Source: CAYUMU01 sp964445985 (lineage in GTDB: Bacteria; Planctomycetota; Planctomycetia; Pirellulales; S012-138). From it: a DNA stretch of 54,105 bases. The DNA lies in assembly GCA_964445985.1 (NCBI GenBank), contig CAYUMU010000045.1, positions 1 to 54,105 of the forward strand, in the 5' to 3' direction. Both the position numbers and the translations under genes were made by a program. Below the pieces are notes generated by a model. That model saw only the letters and a program-made list of their open reading frames with translations, ran no database searches and had not been told where the DNA came from. Numbering within the stretch: the stretch's first letter is position 1; the number at the start of each line of letters is the position of its first letter. Of this stretch, positions 29,544-38,288 are shown piece by piece.

Positions 29544-30218
29544 GTGCAGCGCGCGAGCAACCTGTTCAACGAAGCCGATCGCCAGCGGATCAACGAAGCG
29601 GTTGCCGCCGCCGAAGGCAAAACCTCGGCCGAAGTGGTGCCGGCCGTGGCCACGGCGTCGGGCCGCTACGATCGGGCCGAGGATATCATCGGCCTGTGGC
29701 TCGCGTGCATCGCGCTGGGCGTGGCCTTTTGGCTGCTGCCCAGCAAGCCGGCCCACGGCGATTGGGAAGGGCTTTCGACCCCCGGTCAAATGCTCATTCT
29801 GATTGTGGTCGTTGTCGTGGCGTTCATTCTGGGCGCCGTGCTGGGCAGTCGGATCGGCTGGTTGCGGCGGCTGTTCACGCCGCTGGAGCACATGCAAGAC
29901 GAGGTGGCCCTGCGAGCCCGGCAGGTGTTCTTCGACCAGCGGGTGCATCACACCGCGGGCGCCGGCGGCGTGCTGGTTTACATTTCGCTGTTTGAGCACA
30001 TGGCCACGGTGGTTGCCGATCAAACGGTGCTGGAGAAATTGGGCGAAGGCCGAATTACCGAACTTTGCGCCGATCTCACCGGCCGACTCAAGCAAGGCCC
30101 GCCGGCCGACGCGATCTGCCACGTTATCCACAAGCTGGGCGACCTGCTTTCCGACCCGCTCCCCCGCGCCGCCGACGACGTGAACGAGCTGCCAGACGCC
30201 CTGGTGCTGGTGGATTAG
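29544..30218 (+). CDS. TPM-domain membrane protein (second YgcG-type gene)
   Basis: 224 residues, starting with GTG. A TPM-like N-terminus (FNEADRQRINEAVAAAEGKTSAEVVPAVA) is split by two membrane helices (about 49-64 and 82-104) and then continues as FFDQRVHHTAGAGGVLVYIS and a final all-helical segment, the arrangement of the YgcG partner protein in many bacteria. It probably sits in the same complex as the preceding TPM gene, 162 bp upstream, from which it is separated by an 82-bp repeat. An ATG-initiated alternative is not available in frame near the start. Confidence 0.82.
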   Translation: MQRASNLFNEADRQRINEAVAAAEGKTSAEVVPAVATASGRYDRAEDIIGLWLACIALGVAFWLLPSKPAHGDWEGLSTPGQMLILIVVVVVAFILGAVLGSRIGWLRRLFTPLEHMQDEVALRARQVFFDQRVHHTAGAGGVLVYISLFEHMATVVADQTVLEKLGEGRITELCADLTGRLKQGPPADAICHVIHKLGDLLSDPLPRAADDVNELPDALVLVD

Positions 30219-30301
30219 GGGCTGGTGGCTAGGGGCTGGTAGCTGGGCGAGGGAGTCTACTGTTGGTTAACGGTGGCGGCGCTTGATTCGTCTGCTTGGT
30301 T

Positions 30302-30397
30302 ACCCCGTAGGGGTTACAGCGCGTAGCCGGCGGTTGAGCGTCAGCGACACCGCCGGACAGCAGACGATAGAATTCCAATTGACCCCGGCAGGGGTCA
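30302..30397. repeat. Intergenic element with three hairpins
   Basis: Three stems lie in 96 bp: ACCCC/GGGGT (30302-30314), CCGGCGGT/ACCGCCGG (30327-30334 with 30349-30356) and TGACCCC/GGGGTCA (30380-30397). The first and third resemble each other, including a following ACAG. The region separates convergent genes and may act as a two-way terminator. From memory, similar ACCCC...GGGGT palindromes recur in planctomycete spacers; unverified. Confidence 0.5.
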
Positions 30398-30520
30398 CAG
30401 ATCGCCGGGGAATGCCCCCCACCTTCCCGCCGTGCCATCGGTATTGAATAGCCCGACCAGGCCGCATATAGTTCTGGGTAAATCACTGACTCCAGATACA
30501 CGCTACCTCGCGGCTTCGCT

Positions 30521-32308
30521 CTATTCCGAAACAACCTGCACGCTGTGCCAGAGCGCGCTGCCGCTGGAAGAGTGGGTGCCGAAGTTGTAGAGCTCCACCG
30601 GCACGGTGCGGCCGTCAAACGTCGAAAGATCGACTTCGATCTCCCGTCGGCTGCCGCCGATGCTCTTGCCCTTGGTTACCGGGCCTTCCCACAGTCGTCG
30701 GCCGTCGGCCATCACCACCAGCGGCCACGCGTAGCGTGAGCTGGCGGAGACCTCCAACCGCAGCTTCATCTGTTTACCCGGCGGCACTTCCACCAGGCTG
30801 CGCAGCAAGCTGGGCACGCCGGTTTGAAAGCGGGCCGTCTTGAGCAACTCGTCGCTGGCCTCTTCCGGCCCTGTGGAAAGCGGCATCTCAAAGCCAGGCG
30901 CGATGGCCTGCAGCGGTTCGCGGATCAAGCGCGGATCGGTCGGCGTCGGCAACTCGGCAATCGCGGCCAGCAATGCCTTGCGATCCAATTCCACCACCGG
31001 CTCCAACCAATCCACATGGTCGCGGATTTCGAACGGGTCGGCGCCCGGCGGCCGCTCGCGGTGCGCGGCCGCGCTTACCAGCGACAAGGTTCGCGGCGGG
31101 TCGCCCGTCAACACAATTCGCCCCAGGTCGTAAGCGCGGCTCGAACCGGTCAGCAGCGGGCTTTTGTAACGAGGCTCGGCGCCGCCGTTCACATACACCA
31201 GGGCCTGCGCGCAGCCGCCGCTACCCGCCAGGCGATCCAAGCCCACCCGGCCACGAAATATCTTGGCGTAGTCGGCCACGGCAAACTCCAAACGGCTGGC
31301 GGCGTGGGTTCCCAGTCCCCAGGCGTAATCGCGACCGCCGTTGTGCAGGGTGTCGCCCAGCACGTTGCGGTTGGCTTGCCAGGTCCAGCTTTGGCCAAAC
31401 CCTTGCGGAGACTCGCAAGCCGTCGGTTCCAGTCGCGACAGTGGGTATTCCTCCGGCTGGAAGAAAGTTACCCGCGCCACCACCCCCTCGGCAATCCAGA
31501 GCGGATCGCGCGACCAGTGGGGATGCACATAGTGATACCACTGGGTCACCGTCTTGCCATTCACGCGCTGCTCGGCTGGCAGCGGCGATTGGAACCAGAG
31601 CGTGGAAACGGTCACCCGCAAACCATCCGAAGTTTCGAGCGTTTTGAGCCGCGCCAACGCCCGCGGATCGTGCCGGGCCAGGCACCGCGCGTAAGCATCC
31701 CACGGACTGGCCCAAGGCAAGTGCAACTCGGCCAGCATGGCCCAATCGAAATCGGCCACGCCTTCGGGCGTAAGCAGCGTAATGCCGGTGGGCTTCCACT
31801 GAATGGAACGGTATTCCATGTTGCGGCCATCTTCCAGAAACACCGTGCCCGGCGTGTAACGACTGCCCGGCTTCCGTCGCCAGACCACGCGCTGCACTTC
31901 GGCCGGATCGATCCGCAGTTCAGTCCGCCGGCCCAGGCCAGGGTACAGCGTTTCGGCCGCGGGCGTCACCGTGAGCGACGTGCCGGCTTCGTCCACTCGC
32001 AAGCCAACCACTTCACCCGGCAGAATATCGCCGCCTACAAATTCCACGCAGGCTGGCGGATCGCCCGGCAGCGGTACACGCTCGTTGCGCAGCCACCGTA
32101 GTGGGGTGCTTTCGGTCGCCAGGGGCTGTTCGTTGAGCAGGGCCGTGCCGGGCGAGGTGGGCCATTGCTCCAGGTCGCTGCCTTCGAGCGCCGTGCCGTC
32201 GATGCGCATGGCCGTGTGGAAGTTCTCTGGGGTTTGCGCAGCCCCGGGCGCGGCCACGCAGGCGAGCCAACCCACAACCGCCATTGCCATCCCGATCCGC
32301 CGTCTCAC
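30521..32308 (-). CDS. Secreted NPCBM-domain protein
   Basis: About 595 residues with an N-terminal signal peptide (MAMAVVGWLACVAAPGAAQ). The second half has an NPCBM/NEW2 carbohydrate-binding module (DYAWGLGTHAASRLEFAVA, then GRVGLDRLAGSGG and ALVYVNGG). The front half is beta-rich and unassigned. NPCBM modules bind sugars and usually accompany glycoside hydrolases; no catalytic domain is obvious. The GTG at 32308 overlaps the threonine dehydrogenase stop as GTGA, which favours translational coupling; GTG at 32311 and ATG at 32290 are alternatives. The pairing of a secreted carbohydrate binder with an amino-acid dehydrogenase has no evident logic. Confidence 0.83.
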   Translation of the reverse strand: MRRRIGMAMAVVGWLACVAAPGAAQTPENFHTAMRIDGTALEGSDLEQWPTSPGTALLNEQPLATESTPLRWLRNERVPLPGDPPACVEFVGGDILPGEVVGLRVDEAGTSLTVTPAAETLYPGLGRRTELRIDPAEVQRVVWRRKPGSRYTPGTVFLEDGRNMEYRSIQWKPTGITLLTPEGVADFDWAMLAELHLPWASPWDAYARCLARHDPRALARLKTLETSDGLRVTVSTLWFQSPLPAEQRVNGKTVTQWYHYVHPHWSRDPLWIAEGVVARVTFFQPEEYPLSRLEPTACESPQGFGQSWTWQANRNVLGDTLHNGGRDYAWGLGTHAASRLEFAVADYAKIFRGRVGLDRLAGSGGCAQALVYVNGGAEPRYKSPLLTGSSRAYDLGRIVLTGDPPRTLSLVSAAAHRERPPGADPFEIRDHVDWLEPVVELDRKALLAAIAELPTPTDPRLIREPLQAIAPGFEMPLSTGPEEASDELLKTARFQTGVPSLLRSLVEVPPGKQMKLRLEVSASSRYAWPLVVMADGRRLWEGPVTKGKSIGGSRREIEVDLSTFDGRTVPVELYNFGTHSSSGSALWHSVQVVSE

Positions 32309-33327
32309 CACTGCAATACCACCTTGCCGGAGCGGCCTTCGCGCATGACTTGGAAGCCGTCTTCGTAGGCGTCCACAGGCATGCGGTGGGTGATGATGGG
32401 ATCGATCTTGAGCCCGCTTTGCAGCATCGAGGTCATCTTGTACCAGGTTTCGAACATTTCCCGCCCATAGATGCCTTTGAGGTGTAGCCCTTTGAAAATG
32501 ACCTGGCTCCAGTCAATGGATACCGGCGCGGGAAAGATGCCCAGAATGGCCACGCGGCCGCCGTGATTCATGCTGCCGAGCAAGCTGGTAAACGCCTGAG
32601 GGCTGCCCGACATTTCCAAGCCCACGTCGAAGCCTTCTAGCATGCCCAAGCGTTTCATCACGTCGCGAATGTCTTCCCTCTGAGGGTTGTATACACACGT
32701 GGCGCCCATCTTCGCGGCGAGTTCCAGGCGGTAATCGTTGATGTCGCTGACCACCACGTGCCGCGCGCCCACATGCCGGGCAATGGCGGCGGCCATCGAA
32801 CCGATGGGGCCGGCGCCGGTGATCAGCACGTCTTCGCCCACCAGGTCGAAGGAGAGCGCCGTGTGGACCGCGTTTCCCAACGGATCGAAAATGGCCGCCA
32901 GCTCGTCGGGAATATCGGGCGGCAGCTTGAACACGTTGGCGGCCGGCAAACTGAACAACTCGCCAAAGCAGCCGGGCCGATTCACTCCCACCCCCACCGT
33001 ATTGCGGCACAAGTGGCGGCGGCCAGCCCGGCAATTCCGGCAATGGCCGCAGGTAATGTGGCCTTCGCCGGTCACACGGTCGCCCGGCTGGTATTCCACC
33101 ACCTCGCTCCCCACCGCTTCGATCAGGCCCACGTATTCATGGCCGGTAACCATGGGCACGGGGATGGTTTTTTGAGCCCATTCGTCCCAGTTGTAAATGT
33201 GAACGTCGGTGCCGCAGATGGAAGTTTGCTTGATGCGAATCAGCACATCGTTGGGGCCAATCGTCGGTTCCGGCACGCTGTCTTGCCATAAACCCACTTG
33301 GGGAAACTTTTTGACCAGTGCCTTCAT
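32305..33327 (-). CDS. tdh: L-threonine 3-dehydrogenase
   Basis: 340 residues, the usual length. A zinc-dependent medium-chain dehydrogenase: catalytic-zinc ligands in SICGTDVHIYNWDEW and GHEYVG, structural zinc cysteines in CGHCRNCRAGRRHLC, and an NAD-binding loop GAGPIGSMAAA. The HIYNWDEWAQ segment is typical of Tdh. It oxidises L-threonine to 2-amino-3-ketobutyrate with NAD; the partner ligase gene (kbl) is not in the window. It is followed, with a 4-bp overlap, by the NPCBM gene, and lies downstream of the hydroxyproline genes, separated from them by a strong palindrome at 33423-33478. Confidence 0.93.
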   Translation of the reverse strand: MKALVKKFPQVGLWQDSVPEPTIGPNDVLIRIKQTSICGTDVHIYNWDEWAQKTIPVPMVTGHEYVGLIEAVGSEVVEYQPGDRVTGEGHITCGHCRNCRAGRRHLCRNTVGVGVNRPGCFGELFSLPAANVFKLPPDIPDELAAIFDPLGNAVHTALSFDLVGEDVLITGAGPIGSMAAAIARHVGARHVVVSDINDYRLELAAKMGATCVYNPQREDIRDVMKRLGMLEGFDVGLEMSGSPQAFTSLLGSMNHGGRVAILGIFPAPVSIDWSQVIFKGLHLKGIYGREMFETWYKMTSMLQSGLKIDPIITHRMPVDAYEDGFQVMREGRSGKVVLQW

Positions 33328-33422
33328 CGGGGGTGACGCTTGGGGTTGCGGTGAAGATCGTTGAAAACGCGAGGCTGGCGACGGATGGCTCTATTCTACA
33401 CTCCCTTGCCCTGCTTCGGCAC

Positions 33423-33478
33423 AAAGTCGGCTTTCGCTCCGCGAAAGCACTTCCTTTCGCGGAGCGAAAGGCGACTTT
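33423..33478. repeat. Near-perfect 25-bp inverted repeat (REP-like)
   Basis: Arms at 33423-33447 and 33454-33478 match at 24 of 25 positions around a 6-base loop CACTTC. Each arm also contains its own hairpin (CTTTCGC/GCGAAAG), so cruciform and double-hairpin forms are possible. It lies between the oxidoreductase stop and tdh and may terminate or attenuate the upstream transcript. Confidence 0.8.
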
Positions 33479-33486
33479 CTTGGCGG

Positions 33487-34755
33487 TTATTCGAATCGCG
33501 TGGCCGCATAGGGCGCCGGGTCGAGGTCGGGCGGGCAGTCGCAAACCAGGGCGGCAACCAACTTGCCAGTGGCCGGGGCCATGCTCACGCCCAGCATGCC
33601 GTGGCCGGCGGCGACAAACACGTTGCGGTGCCGCGGCGATCGATCGATGATCGGCAGGCTGTCGTAAGTCATCGGCCGGAAGCCGTGCCAGGTTTCGGCC
33701 CGCGGATCGTTCGGAGGCGGCCGTTGCAGGTAATCTCGGGCCGCCGCCGTGAGCAACTTCAATCGGCCGCGGGGGATGGAACCATTCAACCCGGCGAATT
33801 CCATGATCGAACCCAACCGCAGCCCGCCTTCAAACGGCGTGATCACCACCCTTCGCTCCGGCAATAACAGGGGAATCCGCGGACAAAGCTCCGGCCGTGG
33901 GAAGGTGACGGAATATCCTTTGCCAGGCTGCAGCGGAAGCTTCATGCCCAACCACGACGCCAACCCAGACGTCCAAACCCCCATCGCCAGCACAAACGCC
34001 TGGGCAGACATTTCACCGGCCGACGTGCGAACCGCCGTCAGGCTGCCCTGGCCGTCGCGGGTCCAGTCCAGCACGGTGCAATTCTCTCGGAAAACCACAC
34101 CACGTTCGGCGAGCAGATTCTGCCAGGCTGCCATAAGTCGATCCGGCCGAACCTGGGCATCTTCGTGGTAGTACCAGCCGCAGGCCAGGTTGGCTTTCAA
34201 CGAAGGCTCCCGCTCCATCAGTTGCTTGCCATCCATTCGCTCCGAAGTGATACCAAACTTGGCCTGCAGCAATCGATCGGTCGGTTCGTAGGCTGCGGCG
34301 GCGCGGGCCGTGGCGAAGGCAAAAATCTGCCCACGGCTTTGCCATTCACTGGCCAGGGCATGCTCGGCGTGCAAGCGGTGATACAGCGCGAGCGATTGCT
34401 CCAGCAGCGGCTCGATACCCCGCGCGGCCGCCAGCATGTCAGCCCGGTTGCAACGCCGCGAGAACTTCCACAACCAGCGCCACAGGGGCACATCCCAGCG
34501 AAAGCCCACCCGGAGCGCGGAGCCTGGCCGGAGCATCGATCGCAACCCGGCCCAAGCGGCGCCGGGCTCGGCCAGCGGCAGCACGTGGCTGGGGCAAATC
34601 AATCCGCAGTTGCCATGCGAACAACCGCCGCCGATCCTGCCGCGATCGATCACCGTCACCTGCCGGCCGAGCTGCTGCAGGTAATGAGCGCAGGCCAAGC
34701 CGATCACGCCCCCGCCCATCACCAGCACGTCGGTTTGCGAGGACTCGCCGCTCAT
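33487..34755 (-). CDS. FAD-dependent D-amino-acid dehydrogenase (probable D-hydroxyproline dehydrogenase)
   Basis: 422 residues of the DAO/DadA family. The N-terminal dinucleotide-binding loop is VLVMGGGVIGLACAHYL, with an acidic strand end VTVIDRG, and the C-terminal FAD motif is NVFVAAGHGMLGVSMAP. The ATG at 34755 overlaps the epimerase stop as ATGA, so translation is coupled. With 4-hydroxyproline epimerase immediately upstream, the natural reaction is oxidation of cis-4-hydroxy-D-proline to pyrroline-4-hydroxy-2-carboxylate; this is inference from context, since the family also oxidises D-alanine and other D-amino acids. Confidence 0.9.
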   Translation of the reverse strand: MSGESSQTDVLVMGGGVIGLACAHYLQQLGRQVTVIDRGRIGGGCSHGNCGLICPSHVLPLAEPGAAWAGLRSMLRPGSALRVGFRWDVPLWRWLWKFSRRCNRADMLAAARGIEPLLEQSLALYHRLHAEHALASEWQSRGQIFAFATARAAAAYEPTDRLLQAKFGITSERMDGKQLMEREPSLKANLACGWYYHEDAQVRPDRLMAAWQNLLAERGVVFRENCTVLDWTRDGQGSLTAVRTSAGEMSAQAFVLAMGVWTSGLASWLGMKLPLQPGKGYSVTFPRPELCPRIPLLLPERRVVITPFEGGLRLGSIMEFAGLNGSIPRGRLKLLTAAARDYLQRPPPNDPRAETWHGFRPMTYDSLPIIDRSPRHRNVFVAAGHGMLGVSMAPATGKLVAALVCDCPPDLDPAPYAATRFE

Positions 34756-35708
34756 CGGCGAATGCCATGGCAAAAAGGATCGGCCGGATCGAGGATCAAC
34801 GTGGCCTGGGCATTGATGTAGGCCGAACCGGTGATGCTGGGGAGGCAGCGACCGTTTTCACCGCCACCGTCCTCCCACTGGTAAGTCCCTTCAAACAGGC
34901 TGCCAATGATGCTCTGTTGCCGCCACACCTGCCCTGGCGCCAAGGCCCCGCTGGCCGCCAGGCAGGCCAGCTTGGCGCTGGTGCCGGTGCCGCAGGGTGA
35001 ACGGTCGTAGGCCCCGCCGGGGCAGAGCACAAAGTTTTGCGAGTCGGCCAGGCTTGCGTCGGTCGGTGGGCCGAACAGTTCGATGTGATCAATTTCTTGG
35101 CCGTCGCCGCCGCGCACTCCCTGCCGGGCCAACTGTTGGCGAATTTCCCACGTGAATGCCGTCAGCTCTTCCGCGCGATCGAGCGAAAGCTGCTGGCCGT
35201 GCTCGCTGCACAGGAAAAACCAATTGCCGCCCCAGGCAATGTCTCCGTGAATCGTTTGCCCCGTGGAAAGCTGCAAGGGCACTTGGGCGGCAAGCCGATA
35301 GCTCGGCACGTTTTGCAGCGTTACCCGGTGGTCCCCGTGATATTCCACCCGAATCAACCCCACGGGCGTTTCCAACCAGTGCTGGCCGGGCGCGATGCGG
35401 CCCAGGTGGGCGAGGGTTTCAACCACCCCAATCGTGCCATGCCCACACATTTGGAGCACGTCCACGTTATTGAAGAAAATCACGCCTGCCACGCAGCGAG
35501 GGTCTGTCGGCGGAACCAAGAGGGCGCCGACCATCACGTCCGACCCGCGCGGTTCGTTGACCACCGCCGAGCGAATAGGGTCGAACTCCGTGCGGAAGCG
35601 GAGGCGCCGCGCGGCCAGGTCGCCGGTTCCCAGGTCGGGGCCGCCGGCGATGATTACCCGCGTGGGTTCGCCGCCGGTATGAGAATCGACGACTTGAATC
35701 GCGTGCAT
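34752..35708 (-). CDS. 4-hydroxyproline epimerase (proline racemase family)
   Basis: 318 residues. Two catalytic cysteines are visible in VLQMCGHGTIG (near residue 88) and SPCGTGTSAK (near 236), the acid-base pair of proline racemase-like epimerases. DSHTGGEPTRV at the N-terminus is typical. It interconverts trans-4-hydroxy-L-proline and cis-4-hydroxy-D-proline. The next gene is a D-amino-acid dehydrogenase with a 4-bp overlap. The later hydroxyproline genes (deaminase, semialdehyde dehydrogenase) are absent here, so the pathway is only partly encoded in this window. Confidence 0.9.
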   Translation of the reverse strand: MHAIQVVDSHTGGEPTRVIIAGGPDLGTGDLAARRLRFRTEFDPIRSAVVNEPRGSDVMVGALLVPPTDPRCVAGVIFFNNVDVLQMCGHGTIGVVETLAHLGRIAPGQHWLETPVGLIRVEYHGDHRVTLQNVPSYRLAAQVPLQLSTGQTIHGDIAWGGNWFFLCSEHGQQLSLDRAEELTAFTWEIRQQLARQGVRGGDGQEIDHIELFGPPTDASLADSQNFVLCPGGAYDRSPCGTGTSAKLACLAASGALAPGQVWRQQSIIGSLFEGTYQWEDGGGENGRCLPSITGSAYINAQATLILDPADPFCHGIRR

Positions 35709-36001
35709 GAGAAACCACCAGGGGCTGCGGCGCGGGGCGCGCGGGGTATCACCCGACCATCTTTTCGGCGAGACCGTGACCCGTCAAGCGGATTGGCTGA
35801 AACGCTGTGCGGCCAGCGGCAATTCCTTGACGCCGCCGCGTTGCTGGGCGACAGTAAGAGACATCCCCCGAGCGGTCGGAAGCGGCGAAGCACGCCGAAG
35901 TTGGCCGCGTGTGCCGTGAATCTGCTTTCTTGCCGCGTTGATCGCGGCGCCTGCCGTTGGCCCACACCATCCAATTTCTGCACCCTTTGAGATTGTTGCC
36001 C

Positions 36002-37294
36002 ATGAACCTGCGACGAACCGCCCTGTTGGGCCTGTTGATGGCAAGTCTGTTTTGCCCGGCGGCCCGTGGCGAGAACTGGGGCCAGTGGCGAGGGCCGCGG
36101 CTCAATAGCATCAGTGGCGAAAAGAATCTGCCGACCGAGTTCGGGCCTGGCAAGAACGTCGCCTGGCGAACCGCGCTCCCCGGACCCGCTGGATCGACGC
36201 CCGTGGTTTGGGACGACAGCATCTTTCTCACCAGCGTGAACGCCGAAGGCGAGTTGCTGCTGATGTGCCTGGGGACCGATGGCAAGGCGCGCTGGAGCAA
36301 GACGATTGCCCAGGGGAATAAAGACGTGCGCGGCGACGAGGGCAATTCGGCCTCGCCTTCCCCCTGCACCGATGGCAAGCACGTTTGGGCCATGTTCGCC
36401 AACGGCATTTTGGTCTGCCATGACTTTGCCGGCAACGAAGTCTGGCGGCTCGATCTGCAAGAACGGTATGGCAAGTTCAGCATCGCCTTCGGCATGACGG
36501 CCACGCCCGTCCTCGATGGCGACCGGCTGTATTTGCAGTTGATTCACGGCGAAGGCAAGGCAGAAACCCGCGAAGCCGTGGTCGCCTGCATCGATAAGAA
36601 CACGGCCAAGGAAATCTGGCGTACCGATCGGCCCAGCGACGCCGTGAAAGAGTGCGAACATTCGTATGCCTCGCCCACGATCTACCGCGATGGCGAACGG
36701 GAGTTCTTGCTGACCCACGGCGCCGACTACATCGTGGCCCACGACCTCAAAGATGGACGCGAGCTATGGCGGAGCGGCGGCTTGAACTTGCCCAGCCGCT
36801 ACAACCCCACGCTACGGTTCGTGGCCTCGCCCACGGTAAGCGAAGGCTTGATCGTGGTGCCTTCGGCCAAGAGCGGCCCAGTGCTCGCGCTCAAGCCCAC
36901 CGGCCAAGGCGATATTACCGACTCCGAAAGCCACCTGGTTTGGAAGCGCGACCGCGACACGCCCGACGTGCCCAGCCCGCTGATCGTGGATGGCTTGGTG
37001 TACCTGTGCCGCGAAAGTGGCAATTTGATTTGCATGGATGCCACGACCGGCGAGGAATACTACAACAATCGCACCCACGTGCAGCGGCACCGGGCCAGCC
37101 CGGTGTATGCCGATGGCAAGCTCTATCTCACGGCTCGCGACGGCACCATCAGCGTGGTGGCGGCCGGCAAGGAGTTCGAGCTGCTGGCCCAAAACAGCCT
37201 GGCCAACGAAAGCATTTCGAGCAGCCCCGCCGTGGCAGGCGGACGACTCTACTTCCGCACCTACGACGCCCTCTGGGCGATCGAACAGAAGTAA
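36002..37294 (+). CDS. Secreted PQQ-like beta-propeller protein
   Basis: 430 residues. A signal peptide (RRTALLGLLMASLFCPAARG) precedes NWGQWRGPRLN, the usual opening of planctomycete PQQ-propeller proteins (WRGP motif), followed by repeated propeller blades such as VWDDSIFLTSVN, LICMDATTGEE and GGRLYFRTYDALWAIE. These proteins share the fold of quinoprotein dehydrogenases and BamB; a true cofactor site cannot be claimed. The ATG at 36002 was chosen because it begins the signal peptide. The role is unknown; it is divergent from the epimerase gene and convergent with rplU. Confidence 0.85.
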   Translation: MNLRRTALLGLLMASLFCPAARGENWGQWRGPRLNSISGEKNLPTEFGPGKNVAWRTALPGPAGSTPVVWDDSIFLTSVNAEGELLLMCLGTDGKARWSKTIAQGNKDVRGDEGNSASPSPCTDGKHVWAMFANGILVCHDFAGNEVWRLDLQERYGKFSIAFGMTATPVLDGDRLYLQLIHGEGKAETREAVVACIDKNTAKEIWRTDRPSDAVKECEHSYASPTIYRDGEREFLLTHGADYIVAHDLKDGRELWRSGGLNLPSRYNPTLRFVASPTVSEGLIVVPSAKSGPVLALKPTGQGDITDSESHLVWKRDRDTPDVPSPLIVDGLVYLCRESGNLICMDATTGEEYYNNRTHVQRHRASPVYADGKLYLTARDGTISVVAAGKEFELLAQNSLANESISSSPAVAGGRLYFRTYDALWAIEQK

Positions 37295-37312
37295 GATCAG
37301 GTCGCGGTCGGC
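37295..37312 (+). repeat. Partial copy of the 58-bp repeat
   Basis: Eighteen bases (GATCAGGTCGCGGTCGGC) shared with the right part of the 58-bp repeat at 37462 and 38281, starting one base after the PQQ gene stop. It may be a remnant of a third copy. Confidence 0.55.
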
Positions 37313-37461
37313 CTGCGTAGGGCCGGCCTCGCCGAGGCGGCCCTCAAACCGGAAGTTGAACCACGCCGCCAGACAATTTCGCCACCAAACGGCGCGGCGT
37401 AGTCTTCACAAACCGCGCTAAATTACTTTAACCGCCATGCGTTTCGCCTCCACATCCTATA

Positions 37462-37519
37462 GCCCATGACGGCGCGGCTTCGCTACGGCTGCCCACTGAT
37501 CAGGTCGCGGTCGGCGACC
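37462..37519 (+). repeat. 58-bp direct repeat, left copy
   Basis: Matches 38281-38338 at 52 of 58 positions. Together they bracket rplU and the group II intron relic. Its right end makes a hairpin AGGTCGC/GCGACCT (37502-37520) just past the rplU stop, which might act as its terminator although no T-run follows. Confidence 0.75.
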
Positions 37520-37521
37520 TA

Positions 37522-37833
37522 CTAGCCGATCTTGGTGATTTTCACCGTGGTGTAGGTTTGGCGATGGCCGGTGCGGCGGCGGGAGTTTTTGCGCTTCCGG
37601 AACTTTTGCACCGTGAGCTTGGGACCCTTGGTGTCGGTCTCGATGACTTCGGCCGTGACGGTCAGGCCTTCGAGCACCGGGGCTCCAATTTGCAGACCGC
37701 TGGCATCGCGGAGGGCGAGCACGCGATCGAACACGATCGTCGCGCCGGCTGCGACTTCGCGGTAATCAACCCGCAATTCCTGGCCCTCTTCCACTCGCTC
37801 TTGGCGGCCGCTATCCGCGATGATGGCGTACAT
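37522..37833 (-). CDS. rplU: 50S ribosomal protein L21
   Basis: 103 residues, full length. MYAIIADSGRQERVEEGQ at the start and the basic C-terminal KFRKRKNSRRRTGHRQ (binding 23S rRNA) are diagnostic for bL21. Most bacteria place rpmA (L27) directly downstream and often obgE next; here the downstream side is a repeat and a convergent PQQ gene, so the usual operon is broken. An essential ribosomal gene flanked by direct repeats is unusual. Confidence 0.95.
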   Translation of the reverse strand: MYAIIADSGRQERVEEGQELRVDYREVAAGATIVFDRVLALRDASGLQIGAPVLEGLTVTAEVIETDTKGPKLTVQKFRKRKNSRRRTGHRQTYTTVKITKIG

Positions 37834-37979
37834 CGTTAATCCGTCTGCTTAAAATCGGTGATGGCTAATGCAGACCCGGCGGGCGACAAACGCCCACCCT
37901 ACCGGGAAGTCCGGCATTTTAGCCGGCCGCGAGGTTTTCGTCGAGAGGCAAGACCGCTCAATTTGTCGGTTGGCGGCGC

Positions 37980-38288
37980 GTGACCGCCAACGAAGACGCC
38001 CGCGAGGGATGGACTTCGGCCGTGCGGGGTGGCGGAGAGGCTCGTAGTAGCGATGAAACCGGGCCGACCCAGAGGGTGCTCCGCGGTGGAGCGCCAGGTG
38101 TTGACGGCCAGACGTTCCAAGACATCGAGGACTACGGCCTGGCGAAGTGGCTGGAGGAACTGGCGGATAGCCAACCCTACTGTGCCGTGGATCGCTACGT
38201 CACGAGACGGCTCCGCCGGTGGTTGTGTCGGAAACACTGCGCCTGCCCAACTCCGCCGCGTTTCACTGCCGCGTCAAACGGCCCATGA
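37980..38288 (+). pseudogene. Group II intron reverse transcriptase/maturase relic
   Basis: The frame encodes about 102 residues. GGAPGVDGQTFQDIEDYGL followed by AKWLEELAD (residues about 36-63) matches the N-terminal RT0/RT1 region of LtrA-type proteins. It then jumps, near 38170, to YCAVDRYVTRRLRRWLCRKH (67-86), which matches the C-terminal maturase region. The 300 or more residues between, including the YADD polymerase site, are missing. The relic therefore looks like an intron ORF with a large internal deletion. The first 30 residues are unassigned. The family match is from recalled motifs. Confidence 0.72.
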
